From positions 4,588,001 through 4,652,000 of the forward strand of contig OY751485.1 in assembly GCA_963565915.1 (NCBI GenBank): a DNA stretch of 64,000 bases, read 5' to 3'. The notes beneath the pieces are model-generated. The model saw nothing but the letters and a program-made list of their open reading frames with translations, did no database searches and was not told the origin of the DNA. Made by a program: the position numbers and the translations under genes. The number at the start of each line of letters is the position of its first letter. Position 1 is the first letter of the stretch. The stretch comes from Entoloma clypeatum. Taxonomy: Eukaryota > Basidiomycota > Agaricomycetes > Agaricales > Entolomataceae. Below, in pieces: positions 33,929 through 44,899 of the stretch.

Positions 33929-34217
33929 TGTTATGATCATATTTTCACTTTTCACTTTATCTTATCTTATCTCGATCTTATCTTATCTACATCATATCGT
34001 ACATGAGGACATCTTATCATTATCACGCAGCATGACACTGCCACAATGCAGCCTCATGGAATTTACATATATAAGTAGGGTACTTTCACTTGTATTCGAT
34101 AGCTTGTTCTCTTGAGATTCCTGCTGGGTCTCTTGGCAATACAGTTCTCTTATCATCTTTCCACTTCGTTCCTAAGTTTGGGCTCACGACGTTGTTTGAC
34201 TTAGTGTCGCCTCAACA
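33929..34217 (+). repeat. Gypsy-1 3' LTR
   Basis: 289 bp, the same ends as the 5' LTR. Confidence 0.92.
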
Positions 34218-34431
34218 CTTAGCCTGCAGCGCCTCCATCTCCTTCTGAAAATCGGTTGCCGACATCTTGAAGTTTTTTCGGATGAGTTTTGAAGTGGAAA
34301 GATAATGAGGGGAACAAGAAGAAAGAACCACTCGGATGGTATTTTCAACCAACACATCACATGACACAGTTCATGCGCACCGACCACCTAGGTCCTTAGG
34401 CCTCATGGGTTCAGCCCTAAGGGGGAAATAC
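34218..34431 (+). other. Fragment preceding an LTR, possible 3' end of another Gypsy
   Basis: No clear protein. TAAGGGGGAAATAC at its end, directly before TGTTACAG, resembles a polypurine tract plus LTR start in plus orientation. A short minus-strand peptide beginning at 34265 is also possible but unsupported. Confidence 0.3.
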
Positions 34432-35019
34432 TGTTACAGTCCAATCAGCTCCAACAATTTACAACCAATTCCGACACCTCCGACACATCCAACATTTTGA
34501 CTAATACTTATTATGCATACTTACTGTTATGAATCTCGTTACTACATACATTACTTACATCCGACCATTTTACTTATGTTAAGCATCTCCAACAGCCACT
34601 CCTTATCTGACTCTGATGAAGCCACACATCCTCCGACATAGTATTCAAACTTATGTAGAATCATGTATTAGCTTCAGTTTGAATATCAACTTAGATTCAA
34701 CATCACACCTCCTGTCCTCTTTCCTACTCTTAACCTGAGTCTGACCTCCGACCCTCCAATTCTCCAATCCTCCAAAATAAGGACATCAACATATTAGCAA
34801 GGGCGCAACACACAAGTTGAAGCCAAGTCCTTGCCCCTACGTTGCACACGCTCCGACCCTCCGACCCTCCGACACATCTGACATAGCTCCGACATTTTTG
34901 TCAATCAGTTCTTAACACAACAGTGAAAAACAGCAAAACATCCAGACAATTATTTGAGTCACTGTATGTGCTCCTTCTTTTCCCCTCACATTTTGATCAC
35001 ATTTTTGCTCATTTCATCA
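34432..35019 (+). repeat. LTR-like sequence, family D (interrupted by Copia-2)
   Basis: Starts TGTTACAGTCC and is rich in CTCCGAC motifs. Blocks in the same order recur, diverged and inverted, at 41390-42075 (for example GCGCAACACA...TTGAAGCCA and GAATATCAAC). Copia-2 inserted near its end. Confidence 0.45.
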
Positions 35020-35024
35020 CTTCC
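35020..35024 (+). repeat. Left target-site duplication of Copia-2 (CTTCC)
   Basis: CTTCC, repeated at 40577-40581. Confidence 0.88.
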
Positions 35025-35333
35025 TGTTGAAACTTTTCCCATCACGTAGATTAGATTAGATTAGATTACATCACATGACCTTTACATATCTTCATTACAT
35101 ACTTGTTTGGTTGGTACAAACAGTAGTACGGTATATAAGACCAGGAAACTGTCAATATCAACAAGTTGTCTCTTGACTCTTAACCAGCTCCATCGCTCTT
35201 ACCAGCCTCAACCGCTCTCACCAGCCTTACCCCTCCAAACCATGTAAGTAATCATAGCGGTATCGTAGAGTACTTCCACTGTAGCTATGTTGCTCAGTAC
35301 ACCTGTGGCTAGCGCCCAGGTGGAACTTCAACA
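35025..35333 (+). repeat. Copia-2 5' LTR
   Basis: 309 bp, TGTTGAAAC...CTTCAACA, followed by the same GGTTATGGGCCCCG primer-binding site at 35334. Confidence 0.93.
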
Positions 35334-35347
35334 GGTTATGGGCCCCG
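35334..35347 (+). promoter_or_regulatory. Copia-2 primer-binding site
   Basis: GGTTATGGGCCCCG, as in Copia-1. Confidence 0.7.
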
Positions 35348-35537
35348 GATAGCAGAGGGACTTGGGAAACGCTGGCAACAGCGAGTATCTGCCCACTCTA
35401 CCCTGGTTGGCAAAGAACCGATCGAAAGATCTAGGTTCTGAGTCTTACTTCTTCACATATGAACCTGGGAAACGTCATTACGACAAGTACCTGTCATGAG
35501 ACGTCCCTAAGGGGATTGACCTAGTACACTCCATGTA

Positions 35538-38500
35538 ATGAAGTCTTACCTCCTCCATCAAGGAGTCTGGCGCATCGTCTCTGGCGACATCACTCGTCCC
35601 GTGATCGCCGACTTCACCACTACGGTCTCCACTCCCGGTCCCACCGCCGCTGCTCCTCCTGTGCTGGTTACCACTGTTGACCAGCCTGGCTTCCGCAAGG
35701 AAGAAAAGGCCTGGATTAGGGACGACGACACAGCCCTTGGAGCGATCCGTCTGAAAGTCTCTGAGGCGATCAGGCGACACATCAAAGACAGCACCTCGGC
35801 ACTTGGCGCGTGGAAAACGCTAAAGGATGCCTACTCCAAGGTATCCCCGGCTGTCATCTTCGGCGACTTCAAGGCCGCCGCCACCTTCAAGCTGTCTGGA
35901 CGCGACCCCGTGCCTGAAATCGAACGCCTGGGGTCTCTTTTCGCCCGGCTCGCCGATTTGAACTTTATCGTCCCCGATCTGATGCAGGCAATGATCCTGG
36001 CCAATGCAATTCCCGACGCCTGGTCATCACTCTCCACCGCCCTTTTCCAGGTCTACGATGCCGACGATTTCACCTACAAAGCCGTCGCCGAAAGCATCAT
36101 CTCTGAATACAGGCGCAAGTATTCGGTCGGGTCTACTCGTGCGTCCAATGAGCAGGCCCGGAAAATTTCCGGGACAAAGCGCAAGGGGCAGGACCCCAAA
36201 TGGGAAAAGCAGCAAAAGCCGAGTACCTCGCAGAACGACGCTGACGAGCAGCCTAACTCGACTGACCCTAGTACCACTTTTGAAAAAAAGAAGGGAAAAG
36301 GACGCTGGCGCAACCAAAAGAAAAGCGCCAACACTGCGGACAACACGTCCGACCATGTGGAAGAAATGGTTGAGTTTGTTGCTCCCGCCATCCACTTCCC
36401 TCCTCTTCCGGCACCATCCTTCACCACCATCACTGGCCGAGGGAAAATGACAAGTACCGCACAGCCCGATTCCGGAAAAATGCAGTCGCTCCTGCAACGC
36501 ATGAACCCCCCTCCGTCACAGTACACCGGGCTTCCTTCTGGAAAACCATCTGTGTGGAAGAAGAACGACCATGTTCGCAAACTCGCGCGCGGCATTGGTG
36601 CTCGCCCCTCAGGGTCAAACCTTCGCATTCTGGATACGATTATCCCAGAAGAAGATGAAAGACCGTCCAAGCAGCGTCGAGTTACTCCGCCGCTGGACCA
36701 AACCCTTAGGATGATGGACATAGACCATCAAAGCGAGCGGATGGGGCCGGAACAATTTGAAGAAGGGCTGATTGAACTTGACGGTTTGTCACATTCCTCT
36801 CTCAAACTTGACGAAATGGGAAATGCTAATAATCACGCACAGATGTTTGAATATATATTAGCCAGTACCAATGCAGATAGTATAGATCTCTTTAGCGATG
36901 ATCTGTACAAAAAATATATCAAACATTTCGCGTCCTGCACACACTGCAAAGAGAGAGAACGCGCTCAGTGGATCTTAGATTCCGGCACATCATTACACTT
37001 TACCCATGAGTTTAAAGACTTCGCATACTACAGGCCTCTCAAGGCTAAGTGATTTGTCCAAACAGCTGAAAAGGGAAAGAAACTGGAAATTCTCGGAGTT
37101 GGGGCCGTTCCAGTACGGCATACCCTAAACGGGGAAGTAAAAACCCATCTTCTCCGACCTGTATTCTACATTCCGGACATGGACACACGCCTATTGTCCC
37201 TAGGTGTCTTCCTTAATCACGGTTACAAAGTAGATGGAATGCGTGGAGAAATCAACATCTCCAAAGGACAGAACAAAATATGTACAGTTCTCACCTCACA
37301 TTCTCAGACAAACCATTTATTGGTTAAACACTGAAATACGCCATGACCAGATCCATGTGATCTCTAGCGAAATCACTGTCGAAACCTGGCACAAACGCCT
37401 TGGCCACCCAAATGACCAGGCGCTCAATAAGATTCCCACCAGTACCAAAGGAGTACCCAAAACATTAGTACGTGAGAAATCACAGGAAAGCTGCACAGGG
37501 TGTCTCAAAGGGAAAATGCCGAATCAGTCATACCCCAATTCAATGACTAGGGCTGTCAAACCCTTCGATCTGATTCATTCAGACCTGAAACAGATATCCA
37601 CGGCATCGTACCACAAGTACAAATACTTCCTCACGTTTTTGGACGATTTTTCATCTCATGTCTGGGTCGTCTTGCTTAGGAAAAAGTCTGGTGCCATTAC
37701 AGCACTGAGACAGTTTCTTGCGATGATCCAGAACCAATTTGCCGCTACTCCTAAGAAGTGGCGAGTTGATGGAGGTGGAGAATTTGACGAATACAAAGAT
37801 GTACTTGCCAATCATGGAATTCTGATCGACGTCACGCTCCCATATCAGCACCAGCAGAATGGTAGAGCAGAAAGGATCAATCGAACACTATGGGAAAAAT
37901 CTCAGGCATTGCGCTTCGATGCATGCTTACCGCCCATGTGGTGGGAATTCTGTTTGGAACACGCAGCATTTCTCTACAACAGAACCCCCATGCAGCGTCT
38001 TGAATGGAAAACCCCTTACTTCAGGGTGACCAATGAGATCCCCGACATGTCCAGCATCAGAGTATTTGGATGTCAAGCATATGTATATATCCCAAAGGAG
38101 AAACGTAGGAACTCCCTGGAATCAAGATCCCGATTGATGATTTATCTCGGATCGAAACCAGGGGTCAAAGGATACCGCTTCATGGATCCTGAGACCAACA
38201 CGATTTTCATGGGCGGGAAAGCTATCTTTGATGAAAGCAAGTACCCTAGATGCCATATCAACCTGTTGCCAGAAAACCACCCAGAAATGGAAGACCCAGA
38301 GCCGGCTGATGAGTTTGAGGATCTCATTCCCAGCAGCAATGACGACGATAGTCACAACGAAACACCTCATGACCCAGTTCCCATTGAACAGGATCAACCT
38401 GAATCAGACAACGAATTGCCTGCCAGTGAGCCTGATGACGAACCGCGAATACCCACTCCGGAACCCGAGCAAGTACCAGATCGACCGATCAGGGAACGAC

Positions 38501-40192
38501 GAGTTCGGAAGATGCCAGGAAGCATCTATGGGGAAGACACTCCAGCGTCTGATCTTGAAAAATTAGATCGAAGACGGAGATTGGGCGGTCAAACGGCATG
38601 GATGAATGACCTCCTGATGGAGGCGATATCAGTCCAAGTTGGCATTGTTGAAATGTCTCATAAAGACATATACCCTCTTCCAAATAAAGAAGACTGGTAT
38701 GCAGCTGAACGTAAAGAGCTAGACATGCTCAAACGCCGCGGGGTGATCACGGAGCTAGTACCCCTGCCTGCAGGGAGGAAAGCTCTAAGGAACAAATGGG
38801 TCTATAACGAAAAGTCCGACGGGCGTCTGAAAGCACGCCTTGTCGCAAAAGGCTTTTCACAGGTAGAAGGGATTGACTTTGATCAGATCTTCTCACCAGT
38901 CATAAGATATGAAACCGTCCGACTAATACTGGCATTGACAGCCCTTGAAGGGTGGTTCATGACACTTTTGGACGTCTCATCAGCCTTCCTCTATGGAACG
39001 CTCCGTGAAGTCATTTACATGCGACAACCTGAGGGTTACATAGTAAAAGGGAAAGAACACCTCGTGTACCAACTATTCAAAGCTCTATATGGACTTAAGC
39101 AGGCCGCATTAGCCTGGTGGAGGGAACTTGATTCCTCCATGAAAAAGCTCGGCTTTGTCCGGCTTCACTCCGATGTGCGAGTGTTCATTCACAAAAGTAC
39201 CAACGGAAATTGTAATCGCTGTCATCTATGTCGACGACTCTGCTTTTCTCGGCACAAACCAGGAATATATGCTAGAGAAAAAGAAGGCCTTCATGACCAC
39301 ATGGGAATGTAGGGATCTAGGGCACCTTGTGCCTGATGGGGAACCGAAAGAATTTCTCTCTATCCAAATAAGGCAATGTGGGAAACATATCTTCATCGAT
39401 CAAGTACCTTACCTTGAGAAAATACTCGAACGAATGGGGATGAGCGAATCTAACGCCACCCATACCCCACTTCCTACGGGCTACAAACCCATGATGTCCG
39501 AAGATGAACCCAATGCAGAACTTCGATCAAAGTACCAATCCATCATCGGATCACTTCTATATCTGATGATTGGAACAAGGCCAGACATCTGTTTTGCCGT
39601 GATTAAAATGTCGCAGTTTTCCGCAAATCCCACCAAACGCCATTTAGAAGTGGCTAGGGATATTTGCAGGTATCTGAAGGCGACAAAAAATTACGCAATC
39701 ATGTATGATGGCGACTCAGGGAAAGGAATCTATGCATTCACAGACTCCGACTGGGCGTCAGATGAAAACACGAGGAGGTCTACCACTGGCTTCTTCATAT
39801 CACTGGCGTCTGGAGCAGTGACATGGGTATCATCGGCGCAAAAGACCATCGCCCTCTCTTCCACAGAAGCAGAGTATATGGCGTTATCAGACTGCAGTCG
39901 CGCAGCAACATGGCTGAGAAGCATGCTTGCCGAACTTGGAATGCAGATCGGATCAGTACCAATCTACGGAGATAACAACGGCTCCGTCTTTATCGCATCC
40001 AACCCTGTAACTGAGAAGCGATCCAAGCACATTGACGTGCGATTCCACTTCGTCAGAGAAAAAGTCTCCGAAGGGATAATTACGGTCGAATTCATTGAAG
40101 GAGTGAACAACCCTGCAGACCTTTTAACTAAGAATCTGGGAAAAATCCTCTTTTCCAAGTTTATCCTGTACTTCGGATTGATAAAAAACTAG
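35538..40192 (+). pseudogene. Copia-2 gag-pol pseudogene
   Basis: Co-linear with Copia-1 Gag-Pol from its residue 26, because a 233-bp deletion (Copia-1 26831-27063) removes the start codon and first 25 codons. Other lesions by direct comparison: CGA to TGA at 37050-37052 after the protease; a 4-nt insertion near 37280; and a 2-nt loss near 39205, just before YVDD. Protease, integrase, polymerase and RNase H motifs are otherwise conserved, and the C-terminus lacks the Copia-1 A-run shift (it ends at 40192). The copy cannot make its own polyprotein. Confidence 0.93.
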
Positions 40193-40256
40193 GCGAAATA
40201 GAGTACCTATATATATATGTGGGAAAAAGTAAGATGTATTTAGAAGTATGTACTAA

Positions 40257-40267
40257 GTATGGGGGGG
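40257..40267 (+). promoter_or_regulatory. Copia-2 polypurine tract
   Basis: TATGGGGGGG directly before the 3' LTR. Confidence 0.6.
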
Positions 40268-40576
40268 TGTTGAAACTTTTCCCATCACGTAGATTAGATT
40301 AGATTAGATTACATCACATGACCTTTACATATCTTCATTACATACTTGTTTGGTTGGTACAAACAGTAGTACGGTATATAAGACCAGGAAACTGTCAATA
40401 TCAACAAGTTGTCTCTTGACTCTTAACCAGCTCCATCGCTCTTACCAGCCTCAACCGCTCTCACCAGCCTTACCCCTCCAAACCATGTAAGTAATCATAG
40501 CGGTATCGTAGAGTACTTCCACTGTAGCTATGTTGCTCAGTACACCTGTGGCTAGCGCCCAGGTGGAACTTCAACA
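40268..40576 (+). repeat. Copia-2 3' LTR
   Basis: 309 bp, identical by eye to 35025-35333. Confidence 0.93.
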
Positions 40577-40581
40577 CTTCC

Positions 40582-41389
40582 AGGCCAAGGGGAAGTCTCA
40601 AACTGTATTATATCACACTATACTACATTTCAAAAGCTATCTATAAATATATACAACAATATATAAGATACTAGATGAGGGAGCTGGAGGTGGTAGCTGA
40701 GTATTATGCACAGGGAAAATGAGGGAGGTGAGGGAGCTTACCCATAGTTCATAGGACCTATTATAGGAGCAAGGCACTGGCTATAGAGGGCTACAATCAG
40801 CAGGAGCCACAAGGGGAAGGAGGGGTGGTGGTGGGGATGTGTGATGGCAGCATGGGAGAGGCAGGAGACATCATTTGGCATCATTGAGAGCCACAATCAA
40901 AGGGTTTGATGGCCATGATGGCTATTGGCAGGCCCATCATGGGATTCCACACTGTCAAATATCAGCATCAAGAAATGTGATGGTGTGGTGCCAACCAAAT
41001 TGGGAAAAAGCAGGCACAGTGAATGAGTGCAATGTACGCCTGTGGCAAAGGTGCTGCCTGTGAAATTTTCTTTTTATGTAATTCTAAAACATATGACAGA
41101 AAACAGAAAACATATGATCCCTTGATGGCTATTTGTAAACATGGTAAAAATAGCCCAAGCTCAGCATGGAATGGCAATATTGGCATCAAGTCATTGATAT
41201 CAGCATCAGAGAATCTGATGATGCTATACCCTCCAAATCTGGAAGACCCAGGTGGTGCAAGCGTGGTGAACAGGGCGCTGCTATCAAGGGCATGCAGTGC
41301 ACAGCTGTGGTGAGGGGTATTGGTATTGGTAAGCTTGATATATTGGAGGTCACCTGGCTGCTAGAGCTCTCATTGTTGTTAAGTGGGTA
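40582..41389. other. Unassigned sequence right of Copia-2
   Basis: About 0.8 kb without a supported gene. Two segments (about 40905-40985 and 41121-41225) share GATGGCTAT...AATATCAGCATCA-type wording, suggesting an old internal duplication. Confidence 0.3.
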
Positions 41390-42075
41390 AAATGTCTGAG
41401 CTTCGTCAGAGTCCATCAGAGTCAGACGTAGGACTGAGACCAGAGCGGAACTCTGGAAATGCAGAGGAACGACAAAGGAGAGGGATGTGGCTTCAATGTA
41501 TGTGTTGCGCCACTGTTTGTTGGATAAGGTGTCCCAACTTCAGGAGGTCAGAGGAGAGGTTGGAGGTGTGGAGGTTCTTGGAGAGATCTCGGTGAGGGAC
41601 ACACTAACGTGGAAGTGGTTGGACAATGTTGGAGTTGTGACTCAGACACAGTACTGAGCTCATCAAAGGGTAACAATGGAGGAAGAGCAGAAGATGATGA
41701 TGTCGTCGGTGTATTGTATCATGGCAAGGATCTCTGGCATGAACTGAGAGTAGAGGAGTGAACTTTGTTGATATTCGAACTGAGGAACTACAGGTATGGT
41801 ACGAGCTTAAATATCTAAATGTGATTACTTTATGGAGATGGTCGGAGTAGGTCCAGAGTTGTGGCATAAGTTGCCAGCAACTGTATCGAACATTGGAGAT
41901 GTCAGTCAGCAGACCATGCAGAAAAGGTGATGCATAAGTAAACAGGAATATGAATATAAAATGCATGATGGCAACATGCAGAGATACAGAGGTAATAGAT
42001 GTCTGGAATATCGGATTTGATCGGAATTGATTGGAGATGATTGGAGATTGTTGGAGCCAGAATGGTATATAACAA
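41390..42075 (-). repeat. Diverged LTR-like copy of family D, inverted
   Basis: Read on the minus strand it follows 34432-35019 block by block (CTCCAACAAT, AATTCCGA, GAATATCAAC, GCGCAACACA, GACATTTT), with many changes. Probably an old LTR of the same family. Confidence 0.4.
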
Positions 42076-43438
42076 TTGTATCAGATGTGATGTGTGATTA
42101 GAGCATTTGATTAATGAAAACTACGTACAAGGCTTGGACATGCTGACTACAAAAACATTGTCTGCTGCAAGAATTTGGAAGAAGAATCCTTTCCATTGTG
42201 TCCAGCGCCTTTGGATGGCTGCTTTTTTGGCATGAGCACATAGGATCTTCTTTTTTGCTGCCTGAGTCAACGGCATCATCCACGATCATCCAGCGATGTT
42301 GAACAAGGATGTGATTGATCAGTATCTAGAGTTATCTACTTGGACATCTAATCGGATGAGCTAAGTAGTGACTGATGTGACCTATCGGGTTGGTTGTTGT
42401 CGCTCAATGACTCGGACTTGGGGTGCCAACCTGTCAGGTTTCCATCACGATTGGAAACCATCTCAGAGTTCCCATACTGGGCCTAACCAATTTCTTGTAA
42501 ACTCAGACTTGGAACAAAAACACAGTACTACTGGTTATGAGTCTGCAATCGGTACACTGGCCATGGTCCAGTCTGGTACAGGTTCAACCAGTTTGGCACT
42601 GAACCTGAACCTGGACCTTGGGTCCAGTTCAAGCAGGCTGTGGACCTGGACCTGAACTGCAGGTTCAGGTTCGTGAGGTCCGGTTCAGGTTTGAACCGGG
42701 TTCAACAACAAAAAAGCCTGATTTTTACCTGATACAACACCAGCTGCTCACTAAGTCTCTACACCCCTAACTACCGCTACAAAACAATGACAGACAAGGA
42801 ATATCCTTGCCTAGGCATGCGAGGCACAATGGTGCACAAGCGAGGAGTTTTGTTGCTGAGGCTGAGCTTGCCCAGGGTGATTCCCACATGCACTTGCTGC
42901 ACAGCACAGACGCTGCCGGCGACGATGGCATCAGCAGTCTGCATGATGTGTGATGTACCCGAGGGAGGTGATCTGCAGGAGGATGTTCTCGAGGTAGCTG
43001 CCAATGCCAGAGTGCTGGTGCATGTCGGCGAAGGCGGTGTTGGTTGGGGTGTAGATACCGGGGTACTGTGTGGCGGGCTGGGGGAGGATGCTGCAGCGGA
43101 TGCCCATGGCAATGTCAGAAGGGGTGTGAGGAGGAGGAGTTGGGGGGAAATAGGGGGATGTACTGAAGGATGCAGTCAGAGGGGGAGGAGGCATCTGCGA
43201 CGATGAATGTGTGGCTGTGTTGGTGCAGGTGCAGGCCGGTGTTTGACACTGACAGTAAGTTCATTGTATGAAGGCCACCAACTGTTGCACAGCCAGTCAG
43301 TTTGTGAAACAGCAGGTCCAGACATCCACACAACATTGGAGACACCTAGAAATGATGGTGAAAAGGTTAGAAAATGCCAACGACATGTTATAGAGCACAC
43401 CTTGGGCATTCCTCCAAATGCCCCTCCATCACCATATT
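42076..43438. other. Unassigned region with GGTTCAGG-rich patch
   Basis: No confident gene. 42590-42715 is dense in GGTTCAGG/CCTGAACC motifs like the subterminal parts of the hAT-like elements, but TAGTGTTTGA ends are not seen. Minus-strand frames at 42931-43345 look somewhat protein-like but conflict in frame and were not recognised. Confidence 0.3.
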
Positions 43439-43698
43439 GTTGGATCATAGTCCCATATATCTCATCACTTACATACACTTGTGTCACATGATCCATTTGT
43501 TTATATTGCCCACGAATCACTTCACATCCTCAGTCGTTTCTTCCCTGAACGTTGAGGATGTAAGTGTTCTTCCGTTTACCTACCTTGCCTACAGATACTT
43601 ATGCTACTATAGTCACGGTATCTCTATAGGTCAGAATAATAGTCGTTTCTTCCCTGAACATTGAGGATTCACGGTATCTCTATAGTCACCATTCATCA
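43439..43698 (+). repeat. Probable 5' LTR of a third Copia (Copia-3); left edge uncertain
   Basis: The end at 43698 is supported by a CA terminus followed directly by the same half-tRNA primer-binding site used by Copia-1 and -2. The proposed start TGTTGGATC is a guess, and no matching 3' LTR lies in the window. Confidence 0.4.
43532..43685 (+). repeat. Direct repeat inside probable Copia-3 LTR
   Basis: AGTCGTTTCTTCCCTGAAC plus TTGAGGAT occurs at 43532 and 43641, and CACGGTATCTCTATAG occurs twice nearby. A partial tandem duplication inside the LTR. Confidence 0.55.
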
Positions 43699-43712
43699 GG
43701 TTATGGGCCCCG
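43699..43712 (+). promoter_or_regulatory. Copia-3 primer-binding site
   Basis: GGTTATGGGCCCCG, complementary to the anticodon arm of initiator tRNA-Met. Confidence 0.6.
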
Positions 43713-43827
43713 TTAGTGGTGTACTAAGGGGATACCTGGATCTTCGGTTTTTTTTTTTTCTCAACAGCTCACTTTCTCCAATCCTTTCACGGTGCATATA
43801 CCCAGCTTCACGATCCTTTTTCTCCAC

Positions 43828-43887
43828 CTATTCAAAGTCTTTCACAATGCAACACATATATTCAAAGTCTTCCACAATGTGACACAT
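43828..43887 (+). repeat. 30-bp tandem duplication
   Basis: TATTCAAAGTCTTTCACAAT and the ten bases after it are followed at once by a second copy with three changes. Confidence 0.6.
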
Positions 43888-44670
43888 ATATCCAGCTCGG
43901 CAGACAGCACTGCACCACCGTACACTGCTCCACCAACATACCCCGATTGTCTCGCCACCACATGGCAGCCTTCAAGCATGAAGTCCACACCAATCCTTTC
44001 AACGACCAAACAACTAGCTTTCCACTTGCCGGTCCACTTACACTCCTGACACTAATAAGAGAAAGATACCAAGTATATTACATGGAAATTCTTAAGAAAC
44101 ATGTAATGTCTTTCCCAAATATTTTTGGACAAAAAACCTTTTATTTATCCTAAATTATTTCTTGAGAAAAAACCAGATCCATTGTTTGAACAATGAAATA
44201 AGTTTATCTTTGGAAAAAACTCTTGGAAAAATGAAAAGTTTTACTAAAAGAAATACTTAAAAAACACATTATATGTTTCTTGAATTTTCCTATATATAAC
44301 ACTTTGTGTCTTTTTTGATGATAAACCAAAAGGGAAAGAGGATTCCTCTTTCCTAATATATATTTTCTCTAGAAAGACTCATCAGTGTCAGCAGTGTTAC
44401 TCTCTCTAGCATGCTTGTCCCGACCATCCAGCCCTTCTGCCGGTGCCCGTCCCATTCCTTTTTCACCTACCAATCCTTTTCTATTCTACAATAATCCTGT
44501 TCCTACATACCTGCCTATCCCTATGTACCATTATACCGCGGCGGGACCTTCCAGACCTCGTACTGGAAAAGGATGTCAGTCTGACTCTCCACTGTTTTGT
44601 AATGCATATACTTTGAATTCATGACCCCTTCCTGATCCCCCGGATCGTTTTTCATCCCACCCTACTTCTA

Positions 44671-44678
44671 CACCTAGT
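44671..44678 (+). repeat. Left 8-bp TSD of hAT-like element 1 (ACACCTAG)
   Basis: ACACCTAG, repeated at 47048-47055. Eight bases is the hAT signature. Confidence 0.85.
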
Positions 44679-44899
44679 AGTGTTTGAGGGTTCGGTTTGG
44701 TTTGGTTTTTTGTCTCTGAGAGGGATGGACCGAGACCGAGACCGGTCTTTCAATACCACAAAAACATAAAAAACCGGACTGGACCGTACAGGACCAGTCC
44801 ATCGCACCCACAGAGGGTGGACCAAACCGGTCTGCACTGGTCTGAACCGGTTTTGTATTATATATTGTGTCTAAATATATACACGCTGTATGTAATGTC

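Larger units (their letters stand above)
20477..34217 (+). mobile_element. Gypsy-1, chromodomain Gypsy LTR retrotransposon with two nested insertions
   Basis: The full element has 289-bp LTRs (20477-20765, 33929-34217), gag, pol and a polypurine tract. A LINE sits in the protease/RT spacer and Copia-1 sits in RNase H. Subtracting both insertions and one TSD copy each leaves about 6.18 kb, a normal Gypsy length, and the pol reading frame becomes continuous. Outer flanks do not match (CCCCC on the left, CTTAG on the right), so no target-site duplication is evident. Confidence 0.9.
35025..40576 (+). mobile_element. Copia-2, defective copy with identical LTRs
   Basis: The same family as Copia-1, 5552 bp, with 309-bp LTRs at 35025-35333 and 40268-40576 that I read as identical. 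It carries a 233-bp deletion over the gag start plus several inactivating changes. Confidence 0.95.

Noticed and set aside
34184..34387. Minus-strand Gag-like start (MSATDFQKEMEALQAK) near 34265
   Set aside because: The adjacent polypurine-like tract and LTR start point to a plus-strand element. The peptide is only 16 residues before the Gypsy-1 LTR.
42590..42715. A fourth hAT-like element
   Set aside because: It has the GGTTCAGG motif density, but no TAGTGTTTGA ends or 8-bp duplication could be found.
42931..43345. Minus-strand peptide-like frames with IRCSILPQPATQYPGIYTP
   Set aside because: Neighbouring frames conflict, no splice model joins them and no family was recognised. Too weak to call.
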